From: Zygnema cylindricum
Lineage: Eukaryota > Streptophyta > Zygnematophyceae > Zygnematales > Zygnemataceae
NCBI GenBank assembly: GCA_037447655.1
Contig: JBBHKE010003585.1
Span: forward strand, 145,871-196,131
DNA length: 50,261 nt
Direction: 5' to 3'
The position numbers and the translations under genes are program-made. Each line of letters starts with the position of its first letter. Position 1 is the first letter of the stretch. This document shows, in pieces, positions 21,579-31,400 of the stretch. A model generated the notes under the pieces. That model searched no databases. It was not told the origin of the DNA and was given only the letters and a program-made list of their open reading frames with translations.

Positions 21579-22853
21579 AGCTTGACGTACCCCTCAGGTA
21601 CACTAGTATTGCCGGTACAACACAAGTATAAGACTTAGGACTCATAACATATAATGTATCCAGACTTCCAAGTAGTAAAACTGCAGACAGTTTTTGGGAA
21701 ACTTCTGAGTATTATATCTTGAGTGTTGTTGGGTCAATTGTGCTGAAACTTTGGGAGTTGTCAGTGTTTATGCTACTCTATATTCTGATAGAGTTTTGTG
21801 AGATTTGGATGCTTGTATAAGAATTGGTGAGCACTTAAGAACAGCTGTTTGGTAGGATTCTTGATAGCTTCTGAGAGTGTATCATGTCTACTTCTACTAC
21901 TACTGCTGCTCCTCCACCTGCACCGGTGGTTGTAGAACAACAGTTTCGACTGTGTGAACGTACGATTTGTGTACGGTTTTGTCCGATTTTAAACAAATAC
22001 CTATATTAGTGTAAGCATATTTGCGACCAACATTTATTTTTTTCAGAGACCCAAATTAGAATTATTAAACAATTAGAATGTATGTTTTTTTTTTAATTTT
22101 CGAATTATTAATTAGCGTAAACCACGGTAATTATTCATATACGCTAAAGAAACTTCTACGCTAATAGCGATTGGCGGTGTACTTAGTTAGTAAGAGATTT
22201 CAATGCAAAAATGCCATTGCTAACTTTAAGGAAAAGATATCTACTCTTCTCTTAGACTTCACTATTTATCTATCATCGCCCTGGGCTTGCCAGGCCAGAG
22301 TCAACGCTTCGTTGAACAAGTTTTACCTAGGCCAATCATTGATCAGCAAGGACTCAGACTGACCAATGCAAAAACGTGCGAAATCTCTTACAAACTACGT
22401 AGCATATCTAACCAATCAAACGCTACGTTTCACTACGTAACATTTACGTGCAAAAGTGCGCGCCAAACGAAACAGGACTTTGCACGAACGTGCGTCGCAA
22501 ATTTCGCACGCGAAACTTCCAACGAAATACCATAAAGTGAAAGTGACGTTTCGTACTAAAAATTGTACGAAACGAACCATCGTGCGTACCTAACAAAATA
22601 TTGATTTCATTTGGTACTTTATAAACGTACGCCTTCAATTCCGCGGCTAGTTTGATAGTTAACTCGTAACAATGAACACCCGTTCGTTATTTTGACCTCG
22701 CGCTGTCGCCTAAATACACCAATCACTATATCTTTTAAAATACAACCCCAAATCGTGCGATTCTTTCGCGGACGTCTATCAAATTGAAAACTCTATATTC
22801 GAAACCTCTCAATACCCATTTATAAACAAGTTCGATCCACTATTACTGTTACA

Positions 22854-23352
22854 CTTTACAATAGTATCGATGTGGTTAAAACCCTAAGCGTTGGCTGATT
22901 ATCGAGTTTCATCAAAGCGATATGTGTATCGAGTCAAAATTAGATCGATACGTTTTTTGCCGGAAAGCAAAACAAAAAGGATCGACGAAACAAAGCCAAT
23001 CCATCGATTGCCAGGTGTCAGCAAACTCAGGTTGGCCCAATGAAATTAGAAATTTCATTCATATAGATTTTACCAGATGAAGGATTCATGAATCTGCCAA
23101 AAGTACCGCCTCGCTTCATTCATGTATCGGTTGAACATCGCACTGTTGCCATGTATTGCCATCTGTTTGTCACTATGTTTAAAACTTCTCAACTTCAGTA
23201 TACAGTGTTATTAGTTTTTTGGCCACATATAACTTCTTTTTCCCGTGCACACTTGTCCTTTTTTCATCGTAACCGTCAGAATTTCAATCTCACATTTGTG
23301 CACGCCAAAAAGATGTTTCAAGTTGCGAAAAAAACAATACTACAGTAGAGTA
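22854..23352. other. Unassigned sequence
   Basis: AT-rich sequence between the gypsy-1 LTR and E2, with several GTAC sites. It contains a short inverted GAAATTAGAAATTTC (about 23,042-23,056). I see no supported gene or element. Confidence 0.4.
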
Positions 23353-23906
23353 CACTGTCGATCGTATTTAGCGTGTAGAAATCATTAGTGTGTATAATAC
23401 TTTAGTGTCATGTACACGAATTTTGACTTAGAAAAATTTCCTAAAAAAAGTTATACACTAATTTGATAACGAACGCCAATATGGGTACAGTTGATTTGTC
23501 GAGAGGATATTCATAGTAATATAGGTAAAAGTACAAATTCTGACAATTCGTACACTGTCGCATTCTTTCACTCTAATTATTCTTTGACTCTAATTTCGGT
23601 TTTTTAGGGTGTAGGCAATTCGCGACAAATAAATGCACACTAACAGGGCAATTTTTCGTGTGGTACCAAAAATATTTATTAAAATATCCGTACTTGTATA
23701 ATTAAAAAGTACAATTTTATACTCACCGACACGTTTCGTACTCCACACTAATAAAAACATACATAAATTAAAATGGTGCACACTATTTTTTCTTCTCGTA
23801 ATTAGCGTACAGGAAAAATTAGTATCACTTACTCTATTTTAGGTAAAACCCTCAGAGTTTAAGGGCGCCGAATTAGTGTTCAACACGCTAAATACAATCG
23901 ACGGTG
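23353..23906. mobile_element. E2: TA-target inverted-repeat element
   Basis: The 554-bp element starts CACTGTCGATCGTATTTAGC and ends with the inverse of CACCGTCGATTGTATTTAGC, flanked by TA (23,351-23,352 and 23,907-23,908). Size and terminal pattern match E1 without its insert. There is no coding capacity. Confidence 0.8.
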
Positions 23907-24399
23907 TAGTGTAGTACACCGCCAATCGCTTTTAGCGTAGAAGTTTCTTTAGCGTATATGAATAATTACAGTGGTGTACGCTAATTAAGAATTTGAAAAT
24001 TTGAAAAAAAACATACATTCTAATTGTTTAATAATTCTAATTTGTGTCTTTGAAAAAAGTAAATGTCGGTCGCAAACATGCTTACACTAATATAGGTATT
24101 TGTACAAAATCTGACAAATCGTACACAAATCCTACGTTCACACAATCGAAACGTGTTTGTTGGACGAATATGTGGGAACGTGATATTTGACAGCCCAATT
24201 TGATCCCCTTTTTAGACCGCACATTCTCATGCGTCCGCGGCTACTAAACATAATGAATTGTACTTTCTCACTTTGAAAGGTACGAATTTATACGGTGTGA
24301 CACTGACCGTACACCACACTATTTAAGAGATGACGTACTTCCGTTTTGTACGGTACTTAGAAAATAACCCTAAATGGCGTACAGAAAAAAATAGAATAA

Positions 24400-25067
24400 G
24401 GGTATGGTTACATCTGACGAAAAGTGAGGTTTAATACAGAATTTTGTACTTGCTTGTACCATGCCGTACAATATTTTCGTGAGTTTCCTAAAAAGAACAT
24501 TACTGAAAATAAGATTACGATTCTCCAAGCATCCGAGAGAAGACATCTACCGTTCGATTACATTTTGGTCTTCATCTGCGAAGCAATCGCTCCATCCGCC
24601 TAGGTATTGGTGAACCCACCTCCGCGAGGTGGGTTCACCAATACAGAGCCAGTCAATTCACTACACCTGGACGATAGACACGTGCGTCGATGAAAAATGA
24701 AAATTTTCATACGTCGCCAAAGTCACGTGCCTTCGTACAAGGTGACCGTAAAATCTTTGCCGAAATGAAATACGGTTTTTTCCTAAAAGTCAGTTGAGTG
24801 AAGGAGATCTCTGAGGTACATTGACGCGGTACACTTGCGAAATTACACCTATGTAATAATGCAAGTACGGATTTCCATACGAAAATGATCGGTTTCCAAA
24901 TCTTTGACGATTTTAGAGATATGATCGTCAACTACGTGGAACCACTCAAATATAAACACGTATGTAAAAACTTATTAACAGACGTTACGCGATGTAACCG
25001 AGGTCTCTGTAATACATAAATTTTGCTGTCCGTACTATTATACAGACCTCCTGATGTATCCATACCC
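24400..25067. mobile_element. P-A: PIF/Harbinger-like non-autonomous element
   Basis: 668 bp. Terminal repeats GGGTATGGTTACATC and GGGTATGGATACATC (inverted) with TAA on both sides. The 3-bp TAA/TTA target and GGG terminus are the Tourist/PIF-Harbinger signature. The subterminal GACGAAAAGTGA is shared with P-B and P-D. No transposase. An internal 39-bp palindrome lies at 24,605-24,643. Confidence 0.85.
24605..24643. repeat. P-A internal palindrome
   Basis: Perfect 18-bp arms TATTGGTGAACCCACCTC / GAGGTGGGTTCACCAATA around a 3-base centre CGC. The centre lies 224 bp from the left end of the element. Confidence 0.97.
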
Positions 25068-25070
25068 TAA

Positions 25071-25792
25071 GGGTGAAGTTCCATTAGACGAAAAGTGACG
25101 TTATTTACAAAAAATCGGACCTCTCAGTACTACGCCGTACTTCTTATTTTGTTTTTATCCGGAAAAGAACATTACAGAGAATCTTGCCAATATTCTCCAA
25201 AAGTCTGGGAGTTAACAATGAGCGGAGGATATTTTTTTGCGAAGCATTCAAAAGTTTCTATAATTGGTGATGTACCTCGTGAGGTACATCACCAATTACA
25301 AAAAAAATTGAGCGGCGAGACGTTTGATAATGAGCATACGTGTCAAGATGGCAACCAACGGAAAACAAAAAATTCCGCACACGATATACGCAAACATAAA
25401 TCCAACAGAACATACAAACGAAATTTCGTAACGCACTTTTGTCACGCTATTTTTGTTAGCTCCCAGTCGTCACATTATTTCTGGCACCACTCATTCGTCA
25501 CGTGTAAAAACAAAACCATAAATAAATGAGGTGGTATCTGACAAGGCGTCTGCAAAGAGGACAAAAGTTGTGTTGAACGATGACTTGGTACGCACGTACA
25601 TGGTACGCAAATGAAGATTTTTGGTCGGTGTGAAAATCTTTGACGATTTTGAATATCAAATCTGTAGCGACGTGGCACCACAATTATGCTAACACGTAGA
25701 TTACAAACTCTGCGCAATGGAACGTCGTTAAAAATGTAGCATTCTGTAATGTTGGTCGTACAATTACACAATGTCCCAACAGAACTTCACCC
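25071..25792. mobile_element. P-B: PIF/Harbinger-like non-autonomous element
   Basis: 722 bp. Ends GGGTGAAGTTCCATTAG and, inverted, GGGTGAAGTTCTGTTGG. TAA on each side (25,068-25,070 and 25,793-25,795), shared with P-A on the left and P-C on the right. No transposase. An internal palindrome lies at 25,261-25,298. Confidence 0.85.
25261..25298. repeat. P-B internal palindrome
   Basis: Perfect 18-bp arms TAATTGGTGATGTACCTC / GAGGTACATCACCAATTA around GT. The centre lies 209 bp from the left end of the element. Confidence 0.97.
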
Positions 25793-26479
25793 TAAGGGCA
25801 CTTTCCCATGTAACCGAAACTTTAATCTTGTAACTTTGTTTTTAGCGAAGATTCTCCGTACAACTTTTAAAGCATTCCGATGTAAACGCAAAAAACCCGC
25901 TACTTTAAAAATTGACTAACGTAGACGTGTACGAAACACGTGACACATAAGCGGTAAAAGAAATGTTACCAAACTTCCACGCAGCTTCAATTTCTGACGT
26001 CCACCGCACGCTGCACAGTTTTCTTGACGTCATGATGCTTGTACGCCACATTGTCGACGTGGAGGCTTTCACCACAGTGCCGTAGTTGCTCAGTGCTTCC
26101 ACATGCCGCCCCTCTCTTCTATGCCATGTCGTCCCTTTGTACTTTCATCATCCCTTTTCTCCATTTTCGCATACACAGGTACAAAACATATCAACATAGT
26201 GTAAAAAATGACCATTTCTGCTCAAAAAAAGGGAAAAAACTCGGTCCTTCTCAAAAAAAAAAAAAAAAACTAGGACCACATTAAAATCTTCGTATGCTCC
26301 TTATATCTCTGCCTTGGAAAAATATTACACCGAAAGCCTCTTATCTCGACAACTGACCATTCCCTTTCCACCATTTTCCCAAAATAACCAAGTTTTTGCA
26401 AGCTCCAAAAAGTTCAAGAACAAACCTCAGTCTTGACAGCTGTTTTTGACAGAGGATCAGAGGAAGACAGGAAAAGAAT

Positions 26480-27110
26480 TTTCTTAAATATGTAAAAAAA
26501 TGTTTTTTTTAATCGATGAATTGGAAAATTAATGGTTTTAGAATGAGGGTTAGGTGAGCCGCATGGAAGAAAATCTATTGAGAAAAGGAAAAGAGTTTTC
26601 TTTAATACGTTAAAAAGTGCTTTTTCTTTAAGTGTAAAAAATAGTTTTTTTTAATGTGACATTTGTAAATTTTTATGTTATATTGTGGTTTGAGGGTGGA
26701 GACTTTGTCCAATATGACAAAGAGGAGAAACGTGGAGATAAACCTGACGACAAAAAAAGAAAAAGAAGTTTTTTTTACACGTAAAAAAGTGTTTACTTTG
26801 ATATGTAGAAAGTTGTTTTCTTTAATATGTAAAAAAATGTTTTTTTTAATATGTAAAAAAGAGTTTTCTTTGAAATGTAAAAAAATGTTTTCTTTAATAT
26901 GTTTTAAAGTGTTTTATTTAGTAAAATATTTGAAGTAGTTTATGTTATTTTGTGGTGTGAGAATGCGGGATTTTATGACAATATCACAAAGAGGAACTAT
27001 ATGAAGAAAGAACGGTATATTAAAAAGAAAAAAAAGTGTTTCCTTTTACACGTAAATTGTTTTAAACTTTTTCTTTAGTATAAAAAAAGTTTTTTCCTTG
27101 ATAAGAGAGA
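26480..27110 (+). repeat. AT-rich tandem motif TTTAATATGTAAAAAAGTGTTT
   Basis: At least ten imperfect copies of a 25-30-bp motif (TTTAATATGTAAAAAA followed by TGTTTTCTT), densest at 26,760-26,920. Here unit spacing keeps one frame open and yields the repeated residues CKKMFSLI. I regard that frame as a by-product. Confidence 0.75.
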
Positions 27111-27801
27111 CAGAGAGACATAGAAAAAATTCAAACAAACTTGAAAATCGGACAACTAGCAAACGTTTAAATTGTGAATAAAATAAGTTTTGTCAAAAAA
27201 TTTAAATGCCAATGGCCAAATTACCGGTACACGGAGACTTGTCTGTTTCCAAAACAATGACGTTGAGCGATCGACGACGCTTGACATAGAGGCCAAAAAC
27301 ATAAATAACTCTTATAAATTAAAAAAAAAAAATCTCTTAAAGATTCAGTAAATTGGAGATGACGGAATTGAACGAAGTAAATTACACACAGAGTTGAAAA
27401 ATAAATATATAACCCACAAAAATGAATAACATGACATTTGCTGTTTATTATAAAAAATACCTAAAATACCTTTTGCTGTCGCACAAAAATGCGGTTCCGT
27501 TTTGCGTCTTCCCCCTCGCCGACAGGTGTCCAATAATTTTCCTACGCCGTACGTGTGAAATCACGTGTGATTGCTACAGAGGAATTACGTCAAAGAAAGT
27601 TGAGAAAGGGTACGAGGGGGAAGGAAGGAGGCGCCTTGATGGAATTATGGTTTGATGAAATGGCGTCCGTTGGTCGAGACCCCTCCACTTCCTCTGTACG
27701 GAAAAAGGTGCACGGAAAAAAGTACGTATTTTTTTTTAGGAAAATTTTGTCAAAAACCTCCGCCGCGTGCGAAATCATATGCATATTCGGCCACGTCGTG
27801 G

Positions 27802-27844
27802 AACTTTATTTAAAATCACCTCGCGAGGTGATTTTATTAAAGTT
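27802..27844. repeat. P-C internal palindrome
   Basis: The core TAAAATCACCTCG / CGAGGTGATTTTA (27,811-27,836) is perfect with no spacer. It extends with small mismatches to AACTTTATT../..ATTAAAGTT. The centre lies 245 bp from the right end of the element. Confidence 0.95.
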
Positions 27845-28155
27845 TAAAGATGATCTGGAAGGACGCTAAAGTGGGTCGAAACTCGCTAAACGATAAACTG
27901 AATCGCGATAGACGACAAACTGCGGTACAACTAAAGTTTTAATGGAACGTAACTTGTACGGTGGTAATTTGAATTTTTTGGTACGGCTGCAGATTTTTTC
28001 TTTTTTTTCCAAGTTATAAAGGAAAACGACAGAAAATAACTGTAACTTTAACACATGGGAAAGTGCCCTAAGCTACGCTATTCGAGAATAAATAATAAAA
28101 AAAGTTTGACGGAATTAGCGTACACTACGCTAATAGCGATTGGCGGTGTACAGTA

Positions 28156-28374
28156 CGCCGTGTATCGCTATTAGGGTTAATAGTTTGTTCGCCACTTAAA
28201 ACATCTTTTTCTCCGTACACACTTGTCCGATTTTCACATGGAGACCGCCAATCGTAAGGTGAGAATCCTATCTTCCAATCGCAATCGTCAGATCCATAAT
28301 CCGACATATGTCTACGAAGAAAAGATGTTTTAACTGGCAAAAAAAACATTAACCCTAATAGCGATACACGTTGT
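28156..28374. mobile_element. E4: short TA-flanked foldback MITE
   Basis: 219 bp with long inverted ends, CGCCGTGTATCGCTATTAGG and, inverted, CAACGTGTATCGCTATTAGG, flanked by TA (28,154-28,155 and 28,375-28,376). The internal halves also pair (AAACATCTTTTTCTCCG with CGAAGAAAAGATGTTTT), so most of it folds back. The terminus is related to E1-E5. It starts 5 bp after E3 and ends 108 bp before the rhodanese start codon. Confidence 0.85.
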
Positions 28375-28482
28375 ACTGTATTACTGTACTATAACGATTC
28401 AAGATGCAGTCCAGATCCGGCAACATAATTTCATCTTCTGGCGTCTCCATGTTTTGAACTGCTACACTTGTCTTTCCTCATC

Positions 28483-31400
28483 ATGGCTACAGCAATGGCA
28501 CTTGTACCTTCTGGCATGATCTTGCCACGTGTCAGCGGTACCCGTCATTCCCGGCGATCGCCTGACAATCGATTCTGGAAGGTTCCAAGAGCCGCAGCCG
28601 ACGGCGAAGCAGAAAACGACAAAGTGCGGCCAGCGAGGAGGAGCAAGGGGTGGCTGTACGACCTGCTCGGGGAGCAGCCGACCATGGCGCAGAAAGTGAA
28701 GGAGCTGAAAGAGGTGCGTCTGGTGGCACGTGGCAGGCCATGGCGGGATCCATGGCCTGGGCGTGGCGTCAGTGCTGACGTGGCGGGGCGGAGGGCGGCA
28801 GACATCGGCGGCTAGCGGCGGCGCCGTGGGCACTCTCTTCGCCGACTCCTACCGCTACACCTCCTGGCTCGGTGGGTAGGGCCGGGCCGGGGGGGGATGG
28901 GCACGCGTGACACGTGGCAACATGGGACATCATTGGACATCATGGGGCATGAGGCATGGGACATTGGACATGGATATGGCACATGGGGACATGGGGTATC
29001 ATGGGACATATGACATCATGAGACGCCTTGGGACATGAGGCATGGCACATGGGGACATGAGACATCATTGGATATGGGACATGGGGACATGGAACATAGG
29101 ACATCATGGTACATCATGGTACATGGGACACCGGACATGGCATATGGGACATGGGACCTGGGACATGGGAAGTGAGGGACAATATCGGACATTGGGCATC
29201 GCTGCTTGACATTGGGCATGAGAAACCAGGAAGCGTTTACTGCCAACTGCTGGAAGTTGGACGAAGACCATTGGGCATTGGGTCTGCAGGCAATGGCAAT
29301 TGTAATGGATGAAAATCAGTCTTTGTTTCATTATGGATGTTGACCATCGATGTGTTGTCGCTCTGTGATGCACATTATGCTGCGTAGGACACGTGACCAC
29401 ATCTGACTGCAAATTGTTTAAACAATTCCGAATGGAAACATGTATTTAAACGATTATTGAAACAATTGTTGTCCAATTTGCATGCTGGATTCATTGGACT
29501 CTAGAACCACTGCTTATCAGGGACATACATGTGAAGTGAGGTGCATACATCTCAGAACATGTTTCACTCACTAGGGTGGCCAGTCATTAACTCGTGAAAT
29601 TGGGACATATCGACGAGAGAATCTGTCCCTAGATACCACCTTTGTTATTGACCACATTCAGTCGTCACTGCCCAATTTCTTGACCCCGGACGCTGCTCAA
29701 AGCACTCCTCTCCTCTTCCCCTATGTCCTCCCTCTTCTCCTTCCCCATCTCTTTCCGTCTCTCTTTCTCCCCCTTGTCCCTCCTGTGGGTGCGACGTTGC
29801 AGAGGTCCACCGGGTTCTGACGGAGCGCCAGCTGGAAAGTGTGACAGTCGAGGAGGCCTTGCGACTCTCAACAGAGTCTCCAAATCCTACGATCCTATTG
29901 GATGTTAGAGAGAAGCAAGACTACGAAGAGGTGGCAGTCAAACCATACCTAAGTAGAAATGGAGAGGAGTGTCTACTTTTTTTTTGTTATTGTTTGTACC
30001 CTATTCCGTGGGTAGTTTCGAAAAATGGTGTAACTCGCTAGATCATGAGCATCAGGTGTTCAGCCTCTAAATCTTACAACTTTTGAATGCAATCTCTTGC
30101 TTTTAGTTTAGGCTTTTGGTTTTGAAATGATTCTTAAGGAGGGGAGAGTAATCATAATTGCCATAAATTTTTGGTGGTCAGCAACACTATACATAGTACC
30201 GCCGTAGATCAAAAAATGTCTTTTGGAATTTTATGCAAATTGCGTACTTTCAAAACGCTTTCCCAAAATCTACTAATTCTCAAGTACTAATCTCATAATT
30301 CTCTTCTTGACACTCATAACTGCATAACTTTAAAGTCTATAGAGACGTGATGTCTCAACCTTTTCTGGACCCAAAATATTATTCTTATTTACTTTCTGTC
30401 GCTTAGACACAATGTGAATGTCAAGTCTTAACTCCTCTGCATGAAACTGCAGGTCCATGCAGAAGGAGCGTTCAATGCCGCCCTTTTTCGCCTTATCCAA
30501 GGTAGTGATATGAAGTCCAATTACAGGTGAGAACGACTCATGGCTGCTTCCTTCATCCTCTCCCTCTCCCTCTCCCTCTCCCTCTCCCTCTCCCTCTCCC
30601 TCTCCCTCTCCCTCTCCCTCTCCCTCTCCCTCTCCCTCTCCCTCTCCCTCTCCCTCTCCCTCTCCCTCTCCCTCTCCCTCTCCCTCTCCCTCTCCCTCTC
30701 CCTCTCCCTCTCCCTCTCCCTCTCCCTCTCCCTCTCCCTCTCCCTCTCCCTCTCCCTCTCCCTCTCCCTCTCCCTCTCCCTCTCCCTCTCCCTCTCCCTC
30801 TCCCTCTCCCTCTCCCTCTCCCTCCCCCTCCCCCTCCCCCTCCCCCTCCCCCTCCCCCTCCCCCTCCCCCTCCCCCTCCCCCTCCCCCTCCCCCTCCCCC
30901 TCCCCCTCCCCCTCCCCCTCCCCCTCCCCCTCCCCCTCCCCCTCCCCCTCCCCCTCCCCCTCCCCCTCCCCCTCCCCCTCCCCCTCCCCCTCCCCCTCCC
31001 CCTCCCCCTCCCCCTCCCCCTCCCCCTCCCCCTCCCCCTCCCCCTCCCCCTCCCCCTCCCCCTCCCCCTCCCCCTCCCCCTCCCCCTCCCCCTCCCCCTC
31101 CCCCTCCCCCTCCCCCTCCCCCTCCCCCTCCCCCTCCCCCTCCCCCTCCCCCTCCCCCTCCCCCTCCCCCTCCCCCTCCCCCTCCCCCTCCCCCTCCCCC
31201 TCCCCCTCCCCCTCCCCCTCCCCCTCCCCCTCCCCCTCCCCCTCCCCCTCCCCCTCCCCCTCCCCCTCCCCCTCCCCCTCTCCCTCTCCCTCTCCCTCTC
31301 CCTCCTCCTCCCCCTCTCCCTCTCCCTCTCCCTCTCCCTCCCCCTCTCCCCCTCCCCCTCCCCCTCGTGTGGGACCACCAAGTGCTGAATCTGTCTTTTA

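Larger units (their letters stand above)
21130..21942 (+). repeat. Solo LTR of the copia-2 family, inside E1
   Basis: It runs TGTTGTCTTTTTTGG..GTAGAACAACA with a perfect 5-bp target duplication GTTTC (21,125-21,129 and 21,943-21,947). The 3' end keeps the Gag start (MSTSTTTTAAPPPAPVVVEQQ, from about 21,883) as in copia-2. The interior has been replaced or expanded by minisatellite arrays. Confidence 0.9.
20805..22179. mobile_element. E1: TA-target inverted-repeat DNA transposon (non-autonomous)
   Basis: Ends are CACCGCCAATCGTTATTAGC (20,805) and its inverse (22,179), flanked by TA (20,803-20,804 and 22,180-22,181). The uninterrupted gypsy-2 LTR at about 42,200 reads AAAACACTACTTAGTT where this LTR reads AAAACACTA-[E1]-TACTTAGTT, so TA is the duplicated target. 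Without the solo LTR inside, E1 is 557 bp. No transposase is encoded. A TA target fits the Tc1/mariner superfamily, but the CACCGCC terminus is not one I recognise. Confidence 0.9.
15450..22853 (-). mobile_element. Gypsy-1: degenerate Ty3/gypsy LTR retrotransposon
   Basis: On the minus strand the order is 5' LTR (22,853-20,556), long leader, gag, protease, RT, RNase H, integrase, the gypsy order. The 3' end is missing: the element is cut at 15,450 inside integrase by the copia solo LTR (the corresponding point in gypsy-2 is about 48,040). Many stops and shifts make it inactive. Its LTR hosts the E1 DNA transposon. Confidence 0.9.
20556..22853 (-). repeat. Gypsy-1 5' LTR, interrupted by E1
   Basis: The plus strand reads TGTAATAGGATCTCC..CTATTACTGTTACA, giving TGTAAY/GTTACA ends. 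It is the same family as 41,936-47,360. Without E1 and its TA duplication it is about 921 bp. About 70 bp present in the gypsy-2 LTR (around 42,240-42,300) are missing here. Confidence 0.88.
25796..28068. mobile_element. P-C: PIF/Harbinger-like non-autonomous element
   Basis: 2,273 bp. Ends GGGCACTTTCCCATGTAAC and, inverted, GGGCACTTTCCCATGTGTT, flanked by TAA (25,793-25,795 and 28,069-28,071). The right 200 bp are related to the right end of P-E (GGTACGGCT.., GAAAACGACAGAAAA). The middle is AT-rich with tandem motifs (26,480-27,110). No transposase. An internal palindrome lies at 27,802-27,844. Confidence 0.85.
23917..28148. mobile_element. E3: TA-target element carrying three PIF-like insertions
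   Basis: Ends are CACCGCCAATCGCTTTTAGC (23,917) and its inverse (28,148), flanked by TA (23,915-23,916 and 28,149-28,150). Its sequence is inverted relative to E1 and closely related: the block AAATAGTGTGGTGTACGGT is shared with E1 and E5. Removal of 24,400-28,071 rejoins AATAA to GCTACGCTATT exactly as in E1, giving an element of about 560 bp. It starts only 10 bp from E2. Confidence 0.9.

Noticed and set aside
25475-26284. Possible transposase frames in P-B and P-C
   Set aside because: Short, overlapping on both strands, with no DDE or Myb-like motif. Elements of 0.7-2.3 kb here are non-autonomous.
28532-29412. Open frames antisense to rhodanese exon 1 and Pro/Met/Ser/His-rich frames in intron 1
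   Set aside because: Shadows of a GC-rich exon and of the GGACATGG repeat; no independent start context or domain.
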